This document shows positions 15,427 to 25,445 of a stretch of DNA of 64,000 bases, piece after piece; within the stretch, counting starts at the first letter, position 1, and every line of letters starts with the position of its first letter. Below the pieces are notes generated by a model. That model was not told the origin of the DNA. It was given only the letters and a program-made list of their open reading frames with translations, and did not search any database. The position numbers and the translations under genes are program-made. This DNA is from Microtetraspora sp. NBRC 16547. GTDB taxonomy: Bacteria > Actinomycetota > Actinomycetes > Streptosporangiales > Streptosporangiaceae. The stretch is taken from NCBI RefSeq assembly GCF_030268965.1, contig NZ_BSSE01000015.1, positions 62,001-126,000 of the forward strand. Reading direction: 5' to 3'.

Positions 15427-17820
15427 TCACCGTCCGAGAATCGCTACCGGATAGCGGGACAGAAGGTGACCCATGGGGACGCGTCCGGTGTGCTCGTATC
15501 CGGCCAGCAGGTCGCGCCACCGGCCCGGGGGCAGCATGAGGGTCTCGCCTCCCCAGCCGCCGCGCCGTTCGAGCGCCACCGGCAGTCGGGTCGCCACCAC
15601 CAGCGCCTCGTCGCCGCGCGCGAACGCGATCGCGTGCTCGCCCGCCTCCACCGGCGCGTACGGCGCCGCCGGGTCGATCCGGCTCCTGAGCCGCAGGGCG
15701 GTGGCGGTGACGAGCAGTTTCTGGCCGTCCCAGGTGCCGGGGCGGGCGCCCGGGGCGAGGACCTCGGCCAGCAGTGCCCTGCGCGTACGGAAGTCGACCG
15801 GCCGCCGGTTGTCCGGATCGACCAGGGAGAAGTCGGTGATCTCGTTGCCCTGGTAGACGTCGGGGACACCCGGCATCATCAGCTGGACGGCCTTCTGACC
15901 GAGGGAGTTGACCCGGGCGTACCGGTCCACGACCGCGGTGAACGCGGCGACCGAGGCGCCACAGACGTCGATCGCCTCCTGGGCGAACCTCCTGACGCCG
16001 CTTTCGTAGCCGGGCTCGCGGTTCTGCCAGGAGATCGAGGTCTTGGCCTCTCGCGCCGCCTTGAGCAGATATTTCGTGAAACGCTCCGGGGTGATCGGCC
16101 AGGACGCCATCAGGGTCTGCCAGCCGAGATAGTCGAGCCGGGGGTCGAACGCCACCTGGGCCGCCCAGGCGTCCACCGCGAGCGCCCACTCGTCGGGCAT
16201 CTCGGACAGCACGGCCAGCCGGGCCCGTACGTCCTCGGAGCGTTTCGTGTCATGCGTGGACAGGGTGGTCATGGTCCGCGGCGGCAGTCCCGCGCAGAAC
16301 TCGTGGAACTCCGCGACGGACACCCCGAACCGGTCCGGCTCGCCGCCGACCTCGTTCAGCGCGGCCAGGGGATACCAGCGGTAGAGGGCGGTGTCCTCGA
16401 CGCCCTTGGCCATCACCGGGCCGCAGGTCTGCTGGAACCGCGTCACCGCCTCCGCCGGGCCGTACAGGACCAGGTCGGCGGCCCTGGCGACGGCGGCGGG
16501 ATCGGCGTGCGCGGCCGCCCGCCGGGCAGCTCGCCGGACGGTGCGGATCGTCCCGGTCGACGGCGGCTCACCCGGATCGACGTACGCCCGGTAGACCGGC
16601 ATCGCGGCGAGCAGCTCGACCACCGCCTCGCGCAGCCCGCCCTCGACCCCGCCCTTGCCCACGCCCCCAGCCCCGACGCCCCGCTCGACTCCGCCCGCGA
16701 CGCCCCGCTCGACCCTGCCCCCGGCACCCACGCCCCCGACACCCCCGCTCCCGGCCTCGGCGCCGCGCGCGGACATGGCCGCGATGAGCCGGTCGGTCTC
16801 GCCGCGGAAGAACAGCTCGATGACGTGCCTCTTCGCCTCGTATCGCACCGTGTCGTAGTCCTCGGAGACGCCGGTGTGGCGGGCGAACGTCTTGACGAGC
16901 TGCTCCTGGGACGCCGGATCCACGAACAGGCGGGTCACCATGTTGAGCGTGTCGTACCCGGTCGTGCCGTCGCACGGCCAGCGCTCCGGCAGCCGCTCGC
17001 CGTCGATCAGGATCTTCTCGACCCACAGCGGTCCGGGGACGCGGGGACGTAGCCGCCGGAGGTAGCCGTGCGGATCGGACAGACCGTCGGGGTGGTCCAC
17101 CCTCAGGCCGTGGAGGACGCCCTCCTCGATGAGGGAGAGGATCACCGCGTGGGTGGCGTCGTACACCTCCGGGTCCTCCACCCGCAGGCCGATCAGCGAC
17201 GAGACGTCGAAGAACCGCCGGTACCCGGGGCTGTCGCGCCAGTTGACCAACCGGTAGTGCTGGGCGCGGAGCAGCTCGGGCAGCGGGAGCCCCTCGGTTC
17301 CCGGCCTGATCGGGAACTCGTGCTCGTGATAGCGCAGCACGTCGCCGTCCACGGAGAACCCATCGGAGAACCCATCGGACCCCGCCCCGGACTCGTCACC
17401 CGGGTCGCTCCCACGCTCGGTGCGCACGCCGCTCACCTCGTCGCCGAGCACCGGGAGCGCGACCGGCCACTCCAGGTCGAACCAGCGCGCGTACGGCGAG
17501 GCCGGGCCGTCCCACAGCGCCGCCCAGAGCGGGGCGTTCCGCGACTCGGGAACCGGAACGGTCATGTGGTTGGGCACGACGTCGGCGATCAGCGGAAGGC
17601 CGCGCGCCGCGAGGTCGCGCAGGGCCGGGAGCCCGCCGAACTCGGCCCGCACGGCGGTGTGGTCGGTGACGTCGTATCCGTGCCCGGACTCCGGCACGGA
17701 CTGCAGGATCGGCGAGAGGTAGACGGCCCCGACCCCGAGCTCCCGGAGGTAGCCGGTCAGCTCGGCCACGTCCGCGAAGCCGAGATCGGGGGTCAGCTGC
17801 ACTCGGTAGGTCGAGGTCAC
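15427..17820 (-). CDS. treY: Maltooligosyltrehalose synthase
   Basis: GH13 enzyme of about 797 residues that converts the reducing-end alpha-1,4 bond of maltodextrins to the alpha,alpha-1,1 bond of trehalose. The N-terminus TSTYRVQLTPDLGF and the VGAVYLSPILQSVPESGHGY segment are diagnostic. LIADVVPNHM and GLRVDHPDGL carry the GH13 regions, and LSTHDTKRSEDVRARL is typical of TreY. Two Gly/Ala/Val-rich low-complexity stretches (around 16640-16760) are insertions without obvious function. The GTG at 17820 is preferred because AAGGA lies 7 bases upstream and it matches the family start; the ATG at 17889 would add 23 unlike residues. Middle gene of the operon. Confidence 0.95.
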   Translation of the reverse strand: MTSTYRVQLTPDLGFADVAELTGYLRELGVGAVYLSPILQSVPESGHGYDVTDHTAVRAEFGGLPALRDLAARGLPLIADVVPNHMTVPVPESRNAPLWAALWDGPASPYARWFDLEWPVALPVLGDEVSGVRTERGSDPGDESGAGSDGFSDGFSVDGDVLRYHEHEFPIRPGTEGLPLPELLRAQHYRLVNWRDSPGYRRFFDVSSLIGLRVEDPEVYDATHAVILSLIEEGVLHGLRVDHPDGLSDPHGYLRRLRPRVPGPLWVEKILIDGERLPERWPCDGTTGYDTLNMVTRLFVDPASQEQLVKTFARHTGVSEDYDTVRYEAKRHVIELFFRGETDRLIAAMSARGAEAGSGGVGGVGAGGRVERGVAGGVERGVGAGGVGKGGVEGGLREAVVELLAAMPVYRAYVDPGEPPSTGTIRTVRRAARRAAAHADPAAVARAADLVLYGPAEAVTRFQQTCGPVMAKGVEDTALYRWYPLAALNEVGGEPDRFGVSVAEFHEFCAGLPPRTMTTLSTHDTKRSEDVRARLAVLSEMPDEWALAVDAWAAQVAFDPRLDYLGWQTLMASWPITPERFTKYLLKAAREAKTSISWQNREPGYESGVRRFAQEAIDVCGASVAAFTAVVDRYARVNSLGQKAVQLMMPGVPDVYQGNEITDFSLVDPDNRRPVDFRTRRALLAEVLAPGARPGTWDGQKLLVTATALRLRSRIDPAAPYAPVEAGEHAIAFARGDEALVVATRLPVALERRGGWGGETLMLPPGRWRDLLAGYEHTGRVPMGHLLSRYPVAILGR

Positions 17821-17917
17821 GGCGCCATCCTTCGGCGGATCTTCCGGAGCTACGGTTCCCGTCTCATAGTGACGGCGTGAACACATCACCGCTAGGGAGT
17901 GTCGCTAGGTCGTGTCG

Positions 17918-20032
<2,115 letters not shown>

Positions 20033-20106
20033 TCACGCCATCGTTCCCACACTCGGCCGACTCTGGCAGTTCCGCGACGTCAAAGACACGTGTGCGGGAT
20101 CACTGC

Positions 20107-20475
20107 TCAAGGTCTGCCGGGGTGGTCCTCGGGTTGGGCCGGGTCGTCCTCGTCGAGCTCGACGAGCAGCCGGCTGACGTACGCGCCGTCATCGGTCGCG
20201 GCCTCCCCGGCGCGGGGACGATCCGGGTCGTACCCGGCACGACGCACCTCGACGGCACGGAACCCGAAACCGTCCTGTGGGAAAGCCTCCCAGGTGAAAC
20301 GAACGGTCTCGCCCGGAGTGAGGGATCGGTATCCAGAGCCCGGCTGGGAGATCATCGAAAAGTGGACGAACACGTCCCCGGGCACGTCGTCGGACCTGAC
20401 GACGCCCACCCCTTGTTCGTCGTCCCACGAGACCACGACACCCCGCACCCAGGAGCGGGGCTCGAAATCGGCCAT
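20107..20475 (-). CDS. Divergent cold-shock-domain protein
   Basis: Protein of 122 residues with one cold-shock-type OB fold. VRGVVVSWDDEQGVGVV corresponds to the first RNA-binding motif with Phe replaced by Val, and DVPGDVFVHFSMI keeps the second motif. It is followed by GFRAVEV and an acidic tail. It should bind single-stranded RNA or DNA, but the altered aromatic residues suggest weaker or different binding. The ATG at 20475 follows GTCGAGG with 5-base spacing. A GTG at 20565 would add 30 residues and sits 15 bases after a small upstream gene; both are possible. Confidence 0.75.
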   Translation of the reverse strand: MADFEPRSWVRGVVVSWDDEQGVGVVRSDDVPGDVFVHFSMISQPGSGYRSLTPGETVRFTWEAFPQDGFGFRAVEVRRAGYDPDRPRAGEAATDDGAYVSRLLVELDEDDPAQPEDHPGRP

Positions 20476-20580
20476 GCTCACCTCGACTTCCACGAGCCCG
20501 CCCTCGGCGGACATCACCATTCTTGCCTTCCGCGCCGCCGTGATGGCGGTGATGTCGAGCGCCACGACCTCGGGCGCGGG

Positions 20581-20766
20581 TCAGCGCACCCGGGCGAGCA
20601 TGGCGCGTACAGGTGTCTCGTACAGCGCGGCGCCCGACTTGGCGACCAGGTCGAGCGCGGCCCGAAGGTGCCGGACCACGGCACATTTGGTGGTCGGCGG
20701 CGGCCCAGCGGCCATGCGCAGCAGGACACGCCCAAGCCGGAGATGCCTCGTCAGGAACCGGGGCAC
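20581..20766 (-). CDS. Small basic protein, unknown
   Basis: 61-residue open frame with strongly G/C-biased third positions, as expected of a real gene here. It is basic and helical (RHLRLGRVLLRMAAG near the start, AALDLVAKSGAALYETPVRA near 37-56). It ends 15 bases before the longer possible start of the cold-shock-domain gene, so the two may be co-transcribed. The GTG start has only a weak ribosome site. I do not recognise it and it may be a chance frame. Confidence 0.4.
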   Translation of the reverse strand: MPRFLTRHLRLGRVLLRMAAGPPPTTKCAVVRHLRAALDLVAKSGAALYETPVRAMLARVR

Positions 20767-20813
20767 GCTCTCGGCATCGTCGTTCTGTCGGACCTGACCG
20801 TCATGATGAACGC

Positions 20814-21269
20814 ATGACGTGGTGGCAGGACTTTGAGAGCGAAGCGCCCGAGTTCGCCGCGCGGGTGCGCACGCGTTTCGAGACCGCGAAGCACTGCACG
20901 CTGGCGACGCTGCGCAAGGACGGCTCTCCTCGGGTCAGCGGCACCGAGGTGGATTTCTCCGACGGCGACCTGCGACTGGGCAGCATGCCCGGCTCACTGA
21001 AGGCACTCGACCTCCGCCGCGATCCGCGCTTGGCGCTGCACGGCCCTATGACCGACATGCCCGAGGAGAATCCGAGCGCATATCCGGGAGATGTCAAGAT
21101 CGCCGGGATCGCTCACGAACTGGGTGATCCGGTGCAGCTGAAGGAGTCCCACTGCTTCCGGATCGAGATCACCGAGGTGGCGTTGGTCCGGGTCGCCGAG
21201 AGCAACGACCACCTGGTGATCGAGAGCTGGCATCCCAGCCGCGGCTACGAAACCCGCACGCGCCGCTGA
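20814..21269 (+). CDS. PNPOx-like (FMN split-barrel) protein
   Basis: Protein of 151 residues of the pyridoxamine-phosphate-oxidase-like split barrel. The family opening is present: FAARVRTRFETAKHCTLATL, then RKDGSPRVSGTEVDF, and a later RRDPRLALHG. Members bind FMN, F420 or heme and act as reductases or detoxifying enzymes; the cofactor cannot be told here. The ATG at 20814 matches the conserved start (MTWWQDFESEAPEF). Longer in-frame sequence upstream is antisense to the minus-strand small gene and does not look coding. Confidence 0.85.
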   Translation: MTWWQDFESEAPEFAARVRTRFETAKHCTLATLRKDGSPRVSGTEVDFSDGDLRLGSMPGSLKALDLRRDPRLALHGPMTDMPEENPSAYPGDVKIAGIAHELGDPVQLKESHCFRIEITEVALVRVAESNDHLVIESWHPSRGYETRTRR

Positions 21270-21301
21270 GGCTCACCCCCATCCGCGGAAGCGGATTCGC
21301 G

Positions 21302-21520
21302 GGCGGTGTTCACCACGGCCACGAGCAACCGGACGGACCATGGCTTGCGCCGCTGCTCTTCGTAACGATCGCCGGGTGCCTCGTCATCGTGGACCTGACC
21401 AGGCGTCGAGGACTGTCCAAGCAGCTGGTGAGCAACGCCCGCGAGAAGGGCACGAGCACCCCGCTGGGTCTCCTGCGCACTACCGTGAACAGAGCTGGAC
21501 GTGTGCAGGTCCCGCCCTGA
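21302..21520 (+). other. Start-less open stretch, possible gene remnant
   Basis: The frame ending at TGA 21518-21520 reads like protein, with a membrane-like LAPLLFVTIAGCLVIVDL followed by TRRRGLSKQLVSNA. No ATG or GTG start is available at its head, and it runs into the preceding gene's stop. It may be the tail of a decayed small membrane-protein gene. Outside this and the cspA leader, 21270-21700 shows nothing clear. Confidence 0.25.
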
Positions 21521-21703
21521 ATGATCGGGCCGCCGCAGCGAGCGAAACCACCGACGGAGTCCCTGCATCCGACATGTCGGGCCGGGCATCAGTCGGCACG
21601 ATGAGATCTACCCGGGCACCCACGTACGCAAGTGTTCGGGCCATACCCTCATGCCCGGCACATCCATGTGCTAGCTTGGGATCGTTGCAGTTGTGGTACC
21701 CAT

Positions 21704-21753
21704 TAACTTTGTGTGCACCTGACGGGATGTGACCTTCAGGTGCATTTTGTTTT
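21704..21753 (+). promoter_or_regulatory. cspA leader: -10 box, hairpin and T-tract
   Basis: TAACTT (21704-21709) is a likely -10 box. It is followed by an 8-bp perfect stem, GCACCTGA (21715-21722) and TCAGGTGC (21736-21743), and then TTTTGTTTT (21745-21753). A hairpin plus U-tract is a classical terminator shape and stands out in this GC-rich DNA. It lies in the long leader of the cold-shock gene, so it could be an attenuator or thermosensor, or it could end an upstream transcript. Confidence 0.5.
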
Positions 21754-21837
21754 ACTGGGCATCTCCGGATGGGTTCATCACAGCGATGCCGGGTCCGCAC
21801 AGTGCGGTCCGGCCCTCCACCTATCGAGGGGATCGAC

Positions 21838-22041
21838 ATGGCTACTGGAACCGTGAAGTGGTTCAACGCGGAAAAGGGCTTCGGCTTCATCGAGCAGGAC
21901 GGCGGCGGCCCCGACGTCTTCGCTCACTACTCCAACATCGCCGCTCAGGGCTACCGCGAGCTGCAGGAGGGCCAGCGGGTGTCCTTCGACATCACGCAGG
22001 GCCAGAAGGGCCCGCAGGCCGAGAACATCGTTCTCGCCTGA
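21838..22041 (+). CDS. cspA: Cold-shock protein
   Basis: 67-residue single cold-shock domain that binds single-stranded RNA and DNA and keeps transcripts unfolded. Both RNA-binding motifs are intact: KGFGFIEQ near residues 15-22 and DVFAHYSNI near 29-37. Length and sequence are typical of actinobacterial CspA/ScoF-type proteins. GAGGGG lies 8 bases before the ATG. The leader is long (over 100 bases) and structured, and a strong terminator follows. Confidence 0.97.
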   Translation: MATGTVKWFNAEKGFGFIEQDGGGPDVFAHYSNIAAQGYRELQEGQRVSFDITQGQKGPQAENIVLA

Positions 22042-22053
22042 ACGCATCACCCC

Positions 22054-22100
22054 CACGAGCCGGGACCCTGACCTTCAACGGTCGCGGGGCCCGGCTCGTG
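22054..22100 (+). terminator. Terminator after cspA
   Basis: Perfect 11-bp stem (CACGAGCCGGG at 22054-22064, CCCGGCTCGTG at 22090-22100), beginning 13 bases after the cspA stop. Confidence 0.8.
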
Positions 22101-22360
22101 GCGTATGTGTCCTGTGTGGCCTCATCAAGATCGGTGGGGGGGCTCCGGCACCTTGGCTGTCGGCGTACTCCCAAGGTCTCGCCCGTGAATTGCGCCGGGC
22201 CGTCCCGCTATCAGCCACCCTGCGGCCTTCGCCGTACCGGCCTTCCGCCGGGACCGCCGCCGGGGCACTCCCTCGTCCCGTCCGGCCGGAGGGTGGTTCA
22301 TTTTCCTGAGAGGGCACAATCGGCCGGCATTCCGACGCAAGCGACACCGTGAAATACGCC

Positions 22361-22420
22361 CTGACCGGGCCATCCCTGACCGGGCCATCCCTGACCGGGT
22401 CATCCCTGACCGGGTCATAT
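22361..22420. repeat. Four tandem 15-bp units
   Basis: CTGACCGGGCCATCC twice, then CTGACCGGGTCATCC, then a copy ending in CATAT, back to back. They lie in the 570-base non-coding stretch between cspA and the DUF305 gene (22042-22611), where I see no gene. Confidence 0.85.
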
Positions 22421-22611
22421 TGAACTCCCGCCGAGAAATCCGCTCCCGCAATGAATGCACAAGGGTGAGAAGGCGCGGCTTTTATCGAGAAATACACGTG
22501 ATCAGCGGCCTTGTGTGTTCCTTGCGACGGCCGCCACCCATGTGAGCATCGCCGACACCCTGCCCCGTGCCGCATCACCGTTCCAGGCCGGGCGCGGCTG
22601 GCGCCCACCGG

Positions 22612-23307
22612 TCACTTGAGCTTGGCGAGGTACTGCTTCAGCTCCTTGAGCTCGGCCCTCTGCGTGGTGACGATCGTGTCGGCCATCGCCTTGGCCTCCG
22701 CGTACGCGCCCGACGCGGCCTCCTCCTCGGCCATCTTGATCGCGCCCTGGTGGTGCTTGATCATCATCGTGACGAAGAGGCGGTCGAACGCGGAACCGTC
22801 GGCCTTGGCGAGCTTGGCGATCTCGGCCTTGGGCAGCATTCCCGGCATCTTGTGGTCCCTCGGGTGGGGCTCCTCGCCCCAGCCGTCCAGCCACCCCTTG
22901 ATGGTCCGGATCTCCGGGTCCCGCGTCTCGGTGATCTTCGCGGCGAAGTCCCTGATCCACTGGTCGCCGGCCCGGGTCTGCGCGAGCGTCACCATGTCGA
23001 TGGCCTGGATGTGGTGGGGAATCATCATCTTCGCGAAGGAGATGTCGGCGTCGTTGTGCCCAGCCGTATCGGTGGAATCCGGGGAGGCGGACGGTTCGTC
23101 ACTCGGGGCGGGCGTCTCCGAGGGGGCCTCGGGCGCAGGGGTGGATTCAGGGGTGGACACGGGGGTGGACTCAGCGGTGGACGCGGTCACGGAGGCCGAG
23201 GACGACGGGGCCGCGGCATCCGTGCCGGAGGAGGAGCACCCGGCGAGCAAGGTCAGCACGACTGTTCCCGTGGCTACAGGCAGGACGATCCGGCTAAAGC
23301 TGGTCAC
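22612..23307 (-). CDS. DUF305 lipoprotein
   Basis: Lipoprotein of 231 residues with lipobox LLAGC (Cys24), a Ser/Pro/Glu-rich linker (residues 25-75) and a DUF305 ferritin-like helical domain. The domain shows its paired signatures: DISFAKMMIPHHIQAIDM in the first half and RLFVTMMIKHHQGAIKMA in the second, whose Met and His residues may bind copper or another metal. Such proteins are exposed on the outer face of the membrane; their function is not well defined. No ribosome site was obvious for this start. Single gene. Confidence 0.92.
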   Translation of the reverse strand: MTSFSRIVLPVATGTVVLTLLAGCSSSGTDAAAPSSSASVTASTAESTPVSTPESTPAPEAPSETPAPSDEPSASPDSTDTAGHNDADISFAKMMIPHHIQAIDMVTLAQTRAGDQWIRDFAAKITETRDPEIRTIKGWLDGWGEEPHPRDHKMPGMLPKAEIAKLAKADGSAFDRLFVTMMIKHHQGAIKMAEEEAASGAYAEAKAMADTIVTTQRAELKELKQYLAKLK

Positions 23308-23631
23308 TCAGGAGGAACCTTTCTCGGCAAGGCCTGTATGTGGAGGACCGAAAGATGGGCATGTGCCCGTCCGTGATCCCTTTGTCAAGGACCCTACCGC
23401 GATGAGCGCCCACCACTTCGTCACTCAGTTCGATCACGGCTGTCAAATCGCCAGTTAACCCGCTCCGGCCTCGAGATTTGCCGGAAAACGTGCGCCTTCT
23501 AAGCGACAAAACCCCGATTAACCATCATCGCCAGCTAACCTCCGGCCATACCGAACCCGTGCAGAATACTCCGAAAGGTTTCATACCGATGAAACCTCTG
23601 TTGACGCGCACGAAAAGTGATACGTTCCGCC

Positions 23632-23643
23632 GGGAGCGCTCCC
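23632..23643. promoter_or_regulatory. CebR-like operator palindrome
   Basis: GGGAGCGCTCCC, a perfect 12-base palindrome followed by A, matches the core of the TGGGAGCGCTCCCA box known for the LacI-family cellulose regulator CebR in Streptomyces. It lies more than 300 bases from either neighbouring start codon, so its target is unclear. Confidence 0.5.
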
Positions 23644-23782
23644 ACGCCGTGACGCTTCGGCCCGAGGAGACCGGAATGGCCGATCTCCCCAGGGCGCGGC
23701 GGTGACCTGAGTAGGAGCGAGTGGGCGAGGGACGAGTCCCGAGCGACGCCGAAGGTCATCGCCTCAAGGGCGCCCCTCGCCC

Positions 23783-23801
23783 GTCCTGCCGAAGGCGGGA
23801 C
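23783..23801 (-). terminator. Hairpin after GH8 gene
   Basis: 8-bp stem with one weak pair around a 3-base loop, 13 bases past the GH8 stop on the minus strand. Confidence 0.5.
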
Positions 23802-23813
23802 AAAAGAGCAGGA

Positions 23814-25439
23814 TCAGGGCAGCCAGTAGTTGCCGGTGACGACGATCATCACCTGGAGCTGGATGCTGGTCGAGTAGTAGTCGGTCGACGTGAACGACGT
23901 GTTGAGCATCTTCGTCCAGAGGGCGTCGAGCCAGGCCTGGCTGCCGGAGTCGGTCATGGCTGCCACGGCGAACGGCGCGAAGAAGGCGGGCTCGCTGCCG
24001 CTGCTGATCTGCGAACCGCTGAGCGAGTATCCGACGGCGACGTTGTTCGCGTTGCCGCCGGTCTTGCTCTTGATCCACGAATTGATCTTCCGCGCCGAGG
24101 CGAGGGACGCGCTGTCGCCGCTGGTCACGGCGTCGGTGCCGATGCGCCACGGGTCACGGCAGGCGTTCCACCAGTACTTGCCGTCGTTCGCGTCCTCCAG
24201 CACCTTGCCGGGCGCCGGCTTGGGCGTGGTGTTGGTGGTGACCACGAAGTCGGCGAGCAGGCCGGTGCTCGACGCGTAGTTCGCCTGCTGTGAAGTGATC
24301 AGGTTCTGGTGGGCCGTTCTGATCGTGTCCCACGCGCTGTCGCCGGTGGCCTTCTTGAACGCGCGGAAGTGGTCGATCAGCCAGTCGGACGAGCGCGAGG
24401 TGTAGTACAGCGAGTCGCCCGGGCTGCTCCAGTCGCCGAGCAGCATCAGCTTGGTCGTCGGGTTCACCTCGCTCGTCTTGATCGCGTTGATGTGCTTGAC
24501 CGCCAGGTCCTTGTAGTTGTAGGTCCCGGTGCTGCCCCACTGCTTGTCGGCCAGCAGCAGGCCGAGGGCGACGTCGAGGTCCCCGTCCGTGGCCGAGTCG
24601 GAGCCGTTGACGCTCTTGCAGGAGGCGTCCTGTTCGGCGGCGAGGAGGTTGGCGTTGTTCACCGAGGGGTGGGCGAGCATGTACTTGACCATCCCGTCGA
24701 AGATGGTCTTCGCGTTCGGGTCGGCTCCGGCCATGGTGGCGACGATGACCATGCCGTATCCCTGCGCCTCCGCGACGTACGGATGGTCGGCGTCGGGTGA
24801 GATCACCTCGTACCAGCCGTTTCCGCAGTTCTGCTTGACGAAGGCGGCCTTCCACTTGTTGTAGTAGTCGATCACCTTCTGGTCGAGCGTCGCCTGGGAA
24901 CCCGTGGGCCGCAGCATCCCGGAGGCGTACGCGAACTGGTGGCTGCCGAACGGCACGGCCGGGCCGCCGCCGGTGCCGTCCTGGCTGACCATGGTGAGCT
25001 TGTCGACGTTGGGCCCGCCGCCCGCGGTGGTGGCGGTGGCCCGGATCGTGTTGGCACCCGCGTTGAGGTTGACCGTGACCGAGGTGTCGGCCCAGGTGTC
25101 CCAGTTTCCGGTGGCGTTGAACGCCTTGCCGCTCGACACCGTGGTCCCGTTGACCGCGATGTCCATCGGCCGGTCGGCGGTCGTGCCGTTGGCGTACCGG
25201 AACGTCAGCGTCGCCGATCCCGCCGCCGCGGCGGAGACCGACCACTGCACGTAGCTTCCGGTCGTGTTGACGTAGTCCACGAACCCTGTCCCAGTGTAAC
25301 CGGTGTGGTTGGTCGCCACCGACGCCTGCGACAGCGTCGCGTCCTCGGCCTGGTAGACGGTCGTGGCCGCGTGGGCCGGGAGTGTCGCGGCCAGGGGCAG
25401 CAGCAATCCCGCGGCAATGATCAGTGATCTCATGCGCAT
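23814..25439 (-). CDS. Secreted GH8 glycosidase with N-terminal CBM35/6-like module
   Basis: Secreted enzyme of 541 residues. A signal peptide ends near residue 24 (PAHA/ATT). Residues of about 28-150 are a CBM35/CBM6-like beta-sandwich (YQAEDATLSQA, GFVDYVNTTGSYVQW, NVDKLTMV). The catalytic part has the GH8 features: VAEAQGYGM with the acid Glu and the signature ATDGDLDVALGLLLADKQW. GH8 includes chitosanases, endo-beta-1,4-glucanases and xylanases, and a chitosanase or glucanase role fits the chitinase next door. It starts 6 bases past the stop of that gene, so the two are co-expressed. Confidence 0.9.
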   Translation of the reverse strand: MRMRSLIIAAGLLLPLAATLPAHAATTVYQAEDATLSQASVATNHTGYTGTGFVDYVNTTGSYVQWSVSAAAAGSATLTFRYANGTTADRPMDIAVNGTTVSSGKAFNATGNWDTWADTSVTVNLNAGANTIRATATTAGGGPNVDKLTMVSQDGTGGGPAVPFGSHQFAYASGMLRPTGSQATLDQKVIDYYNKWKAAFVKQNCGNGWYEVISPDADHPYVAEAQGYGMVIVATMAGADPNAKTIFDGMVKYMLAHPSVNNANLLAAEQDASCKSVNGSDSATDGDLDVALGLLLADKQWGSTGTYNYKDLAVKHINAIKTSEVNPTTKLMLLGDWSSPGDSLYYTSRSSDWLIDHFRAFKKATGDSAWDTIRTAHQNLITSQQANYASSTGLLADFVVTTNTTPKPAPGKVLEDANDGKYWWNACRDPWRIGTDAVTSGDSASLASARKINSWIKSKTGGNANNVAVGYSLSGSQISSGSEPAFFAPFAVAAMTDSGSQAWLDALWTKMLNTSFTSTDYYSTSIQLQVMIVVTGNYWLP

Positions 25440-25445
25440 GTCATC

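Larger units (their letters stand above)
23308..23813. other. Non-coding stretch of about 500 bases
   Basis: No supported gene. It holds a CebR-like palindrome (23632-23643), a short TGACCT...AGGTCA pairing (23703-23758) that encloses GGGAC/GTCCC, and a terminator hairpin near 23790. A tiny frame beginning ATG 23676 after GAGGAG codes for only eight residues. Confidence 0.5.

Noticed and set aside
22075-22608. Minus-strand frame between cspA and the DUF305 gene
   Set aside because: It runs through the cspA terminator and the 15-bp tandem repeats and has no protein-like pattern.
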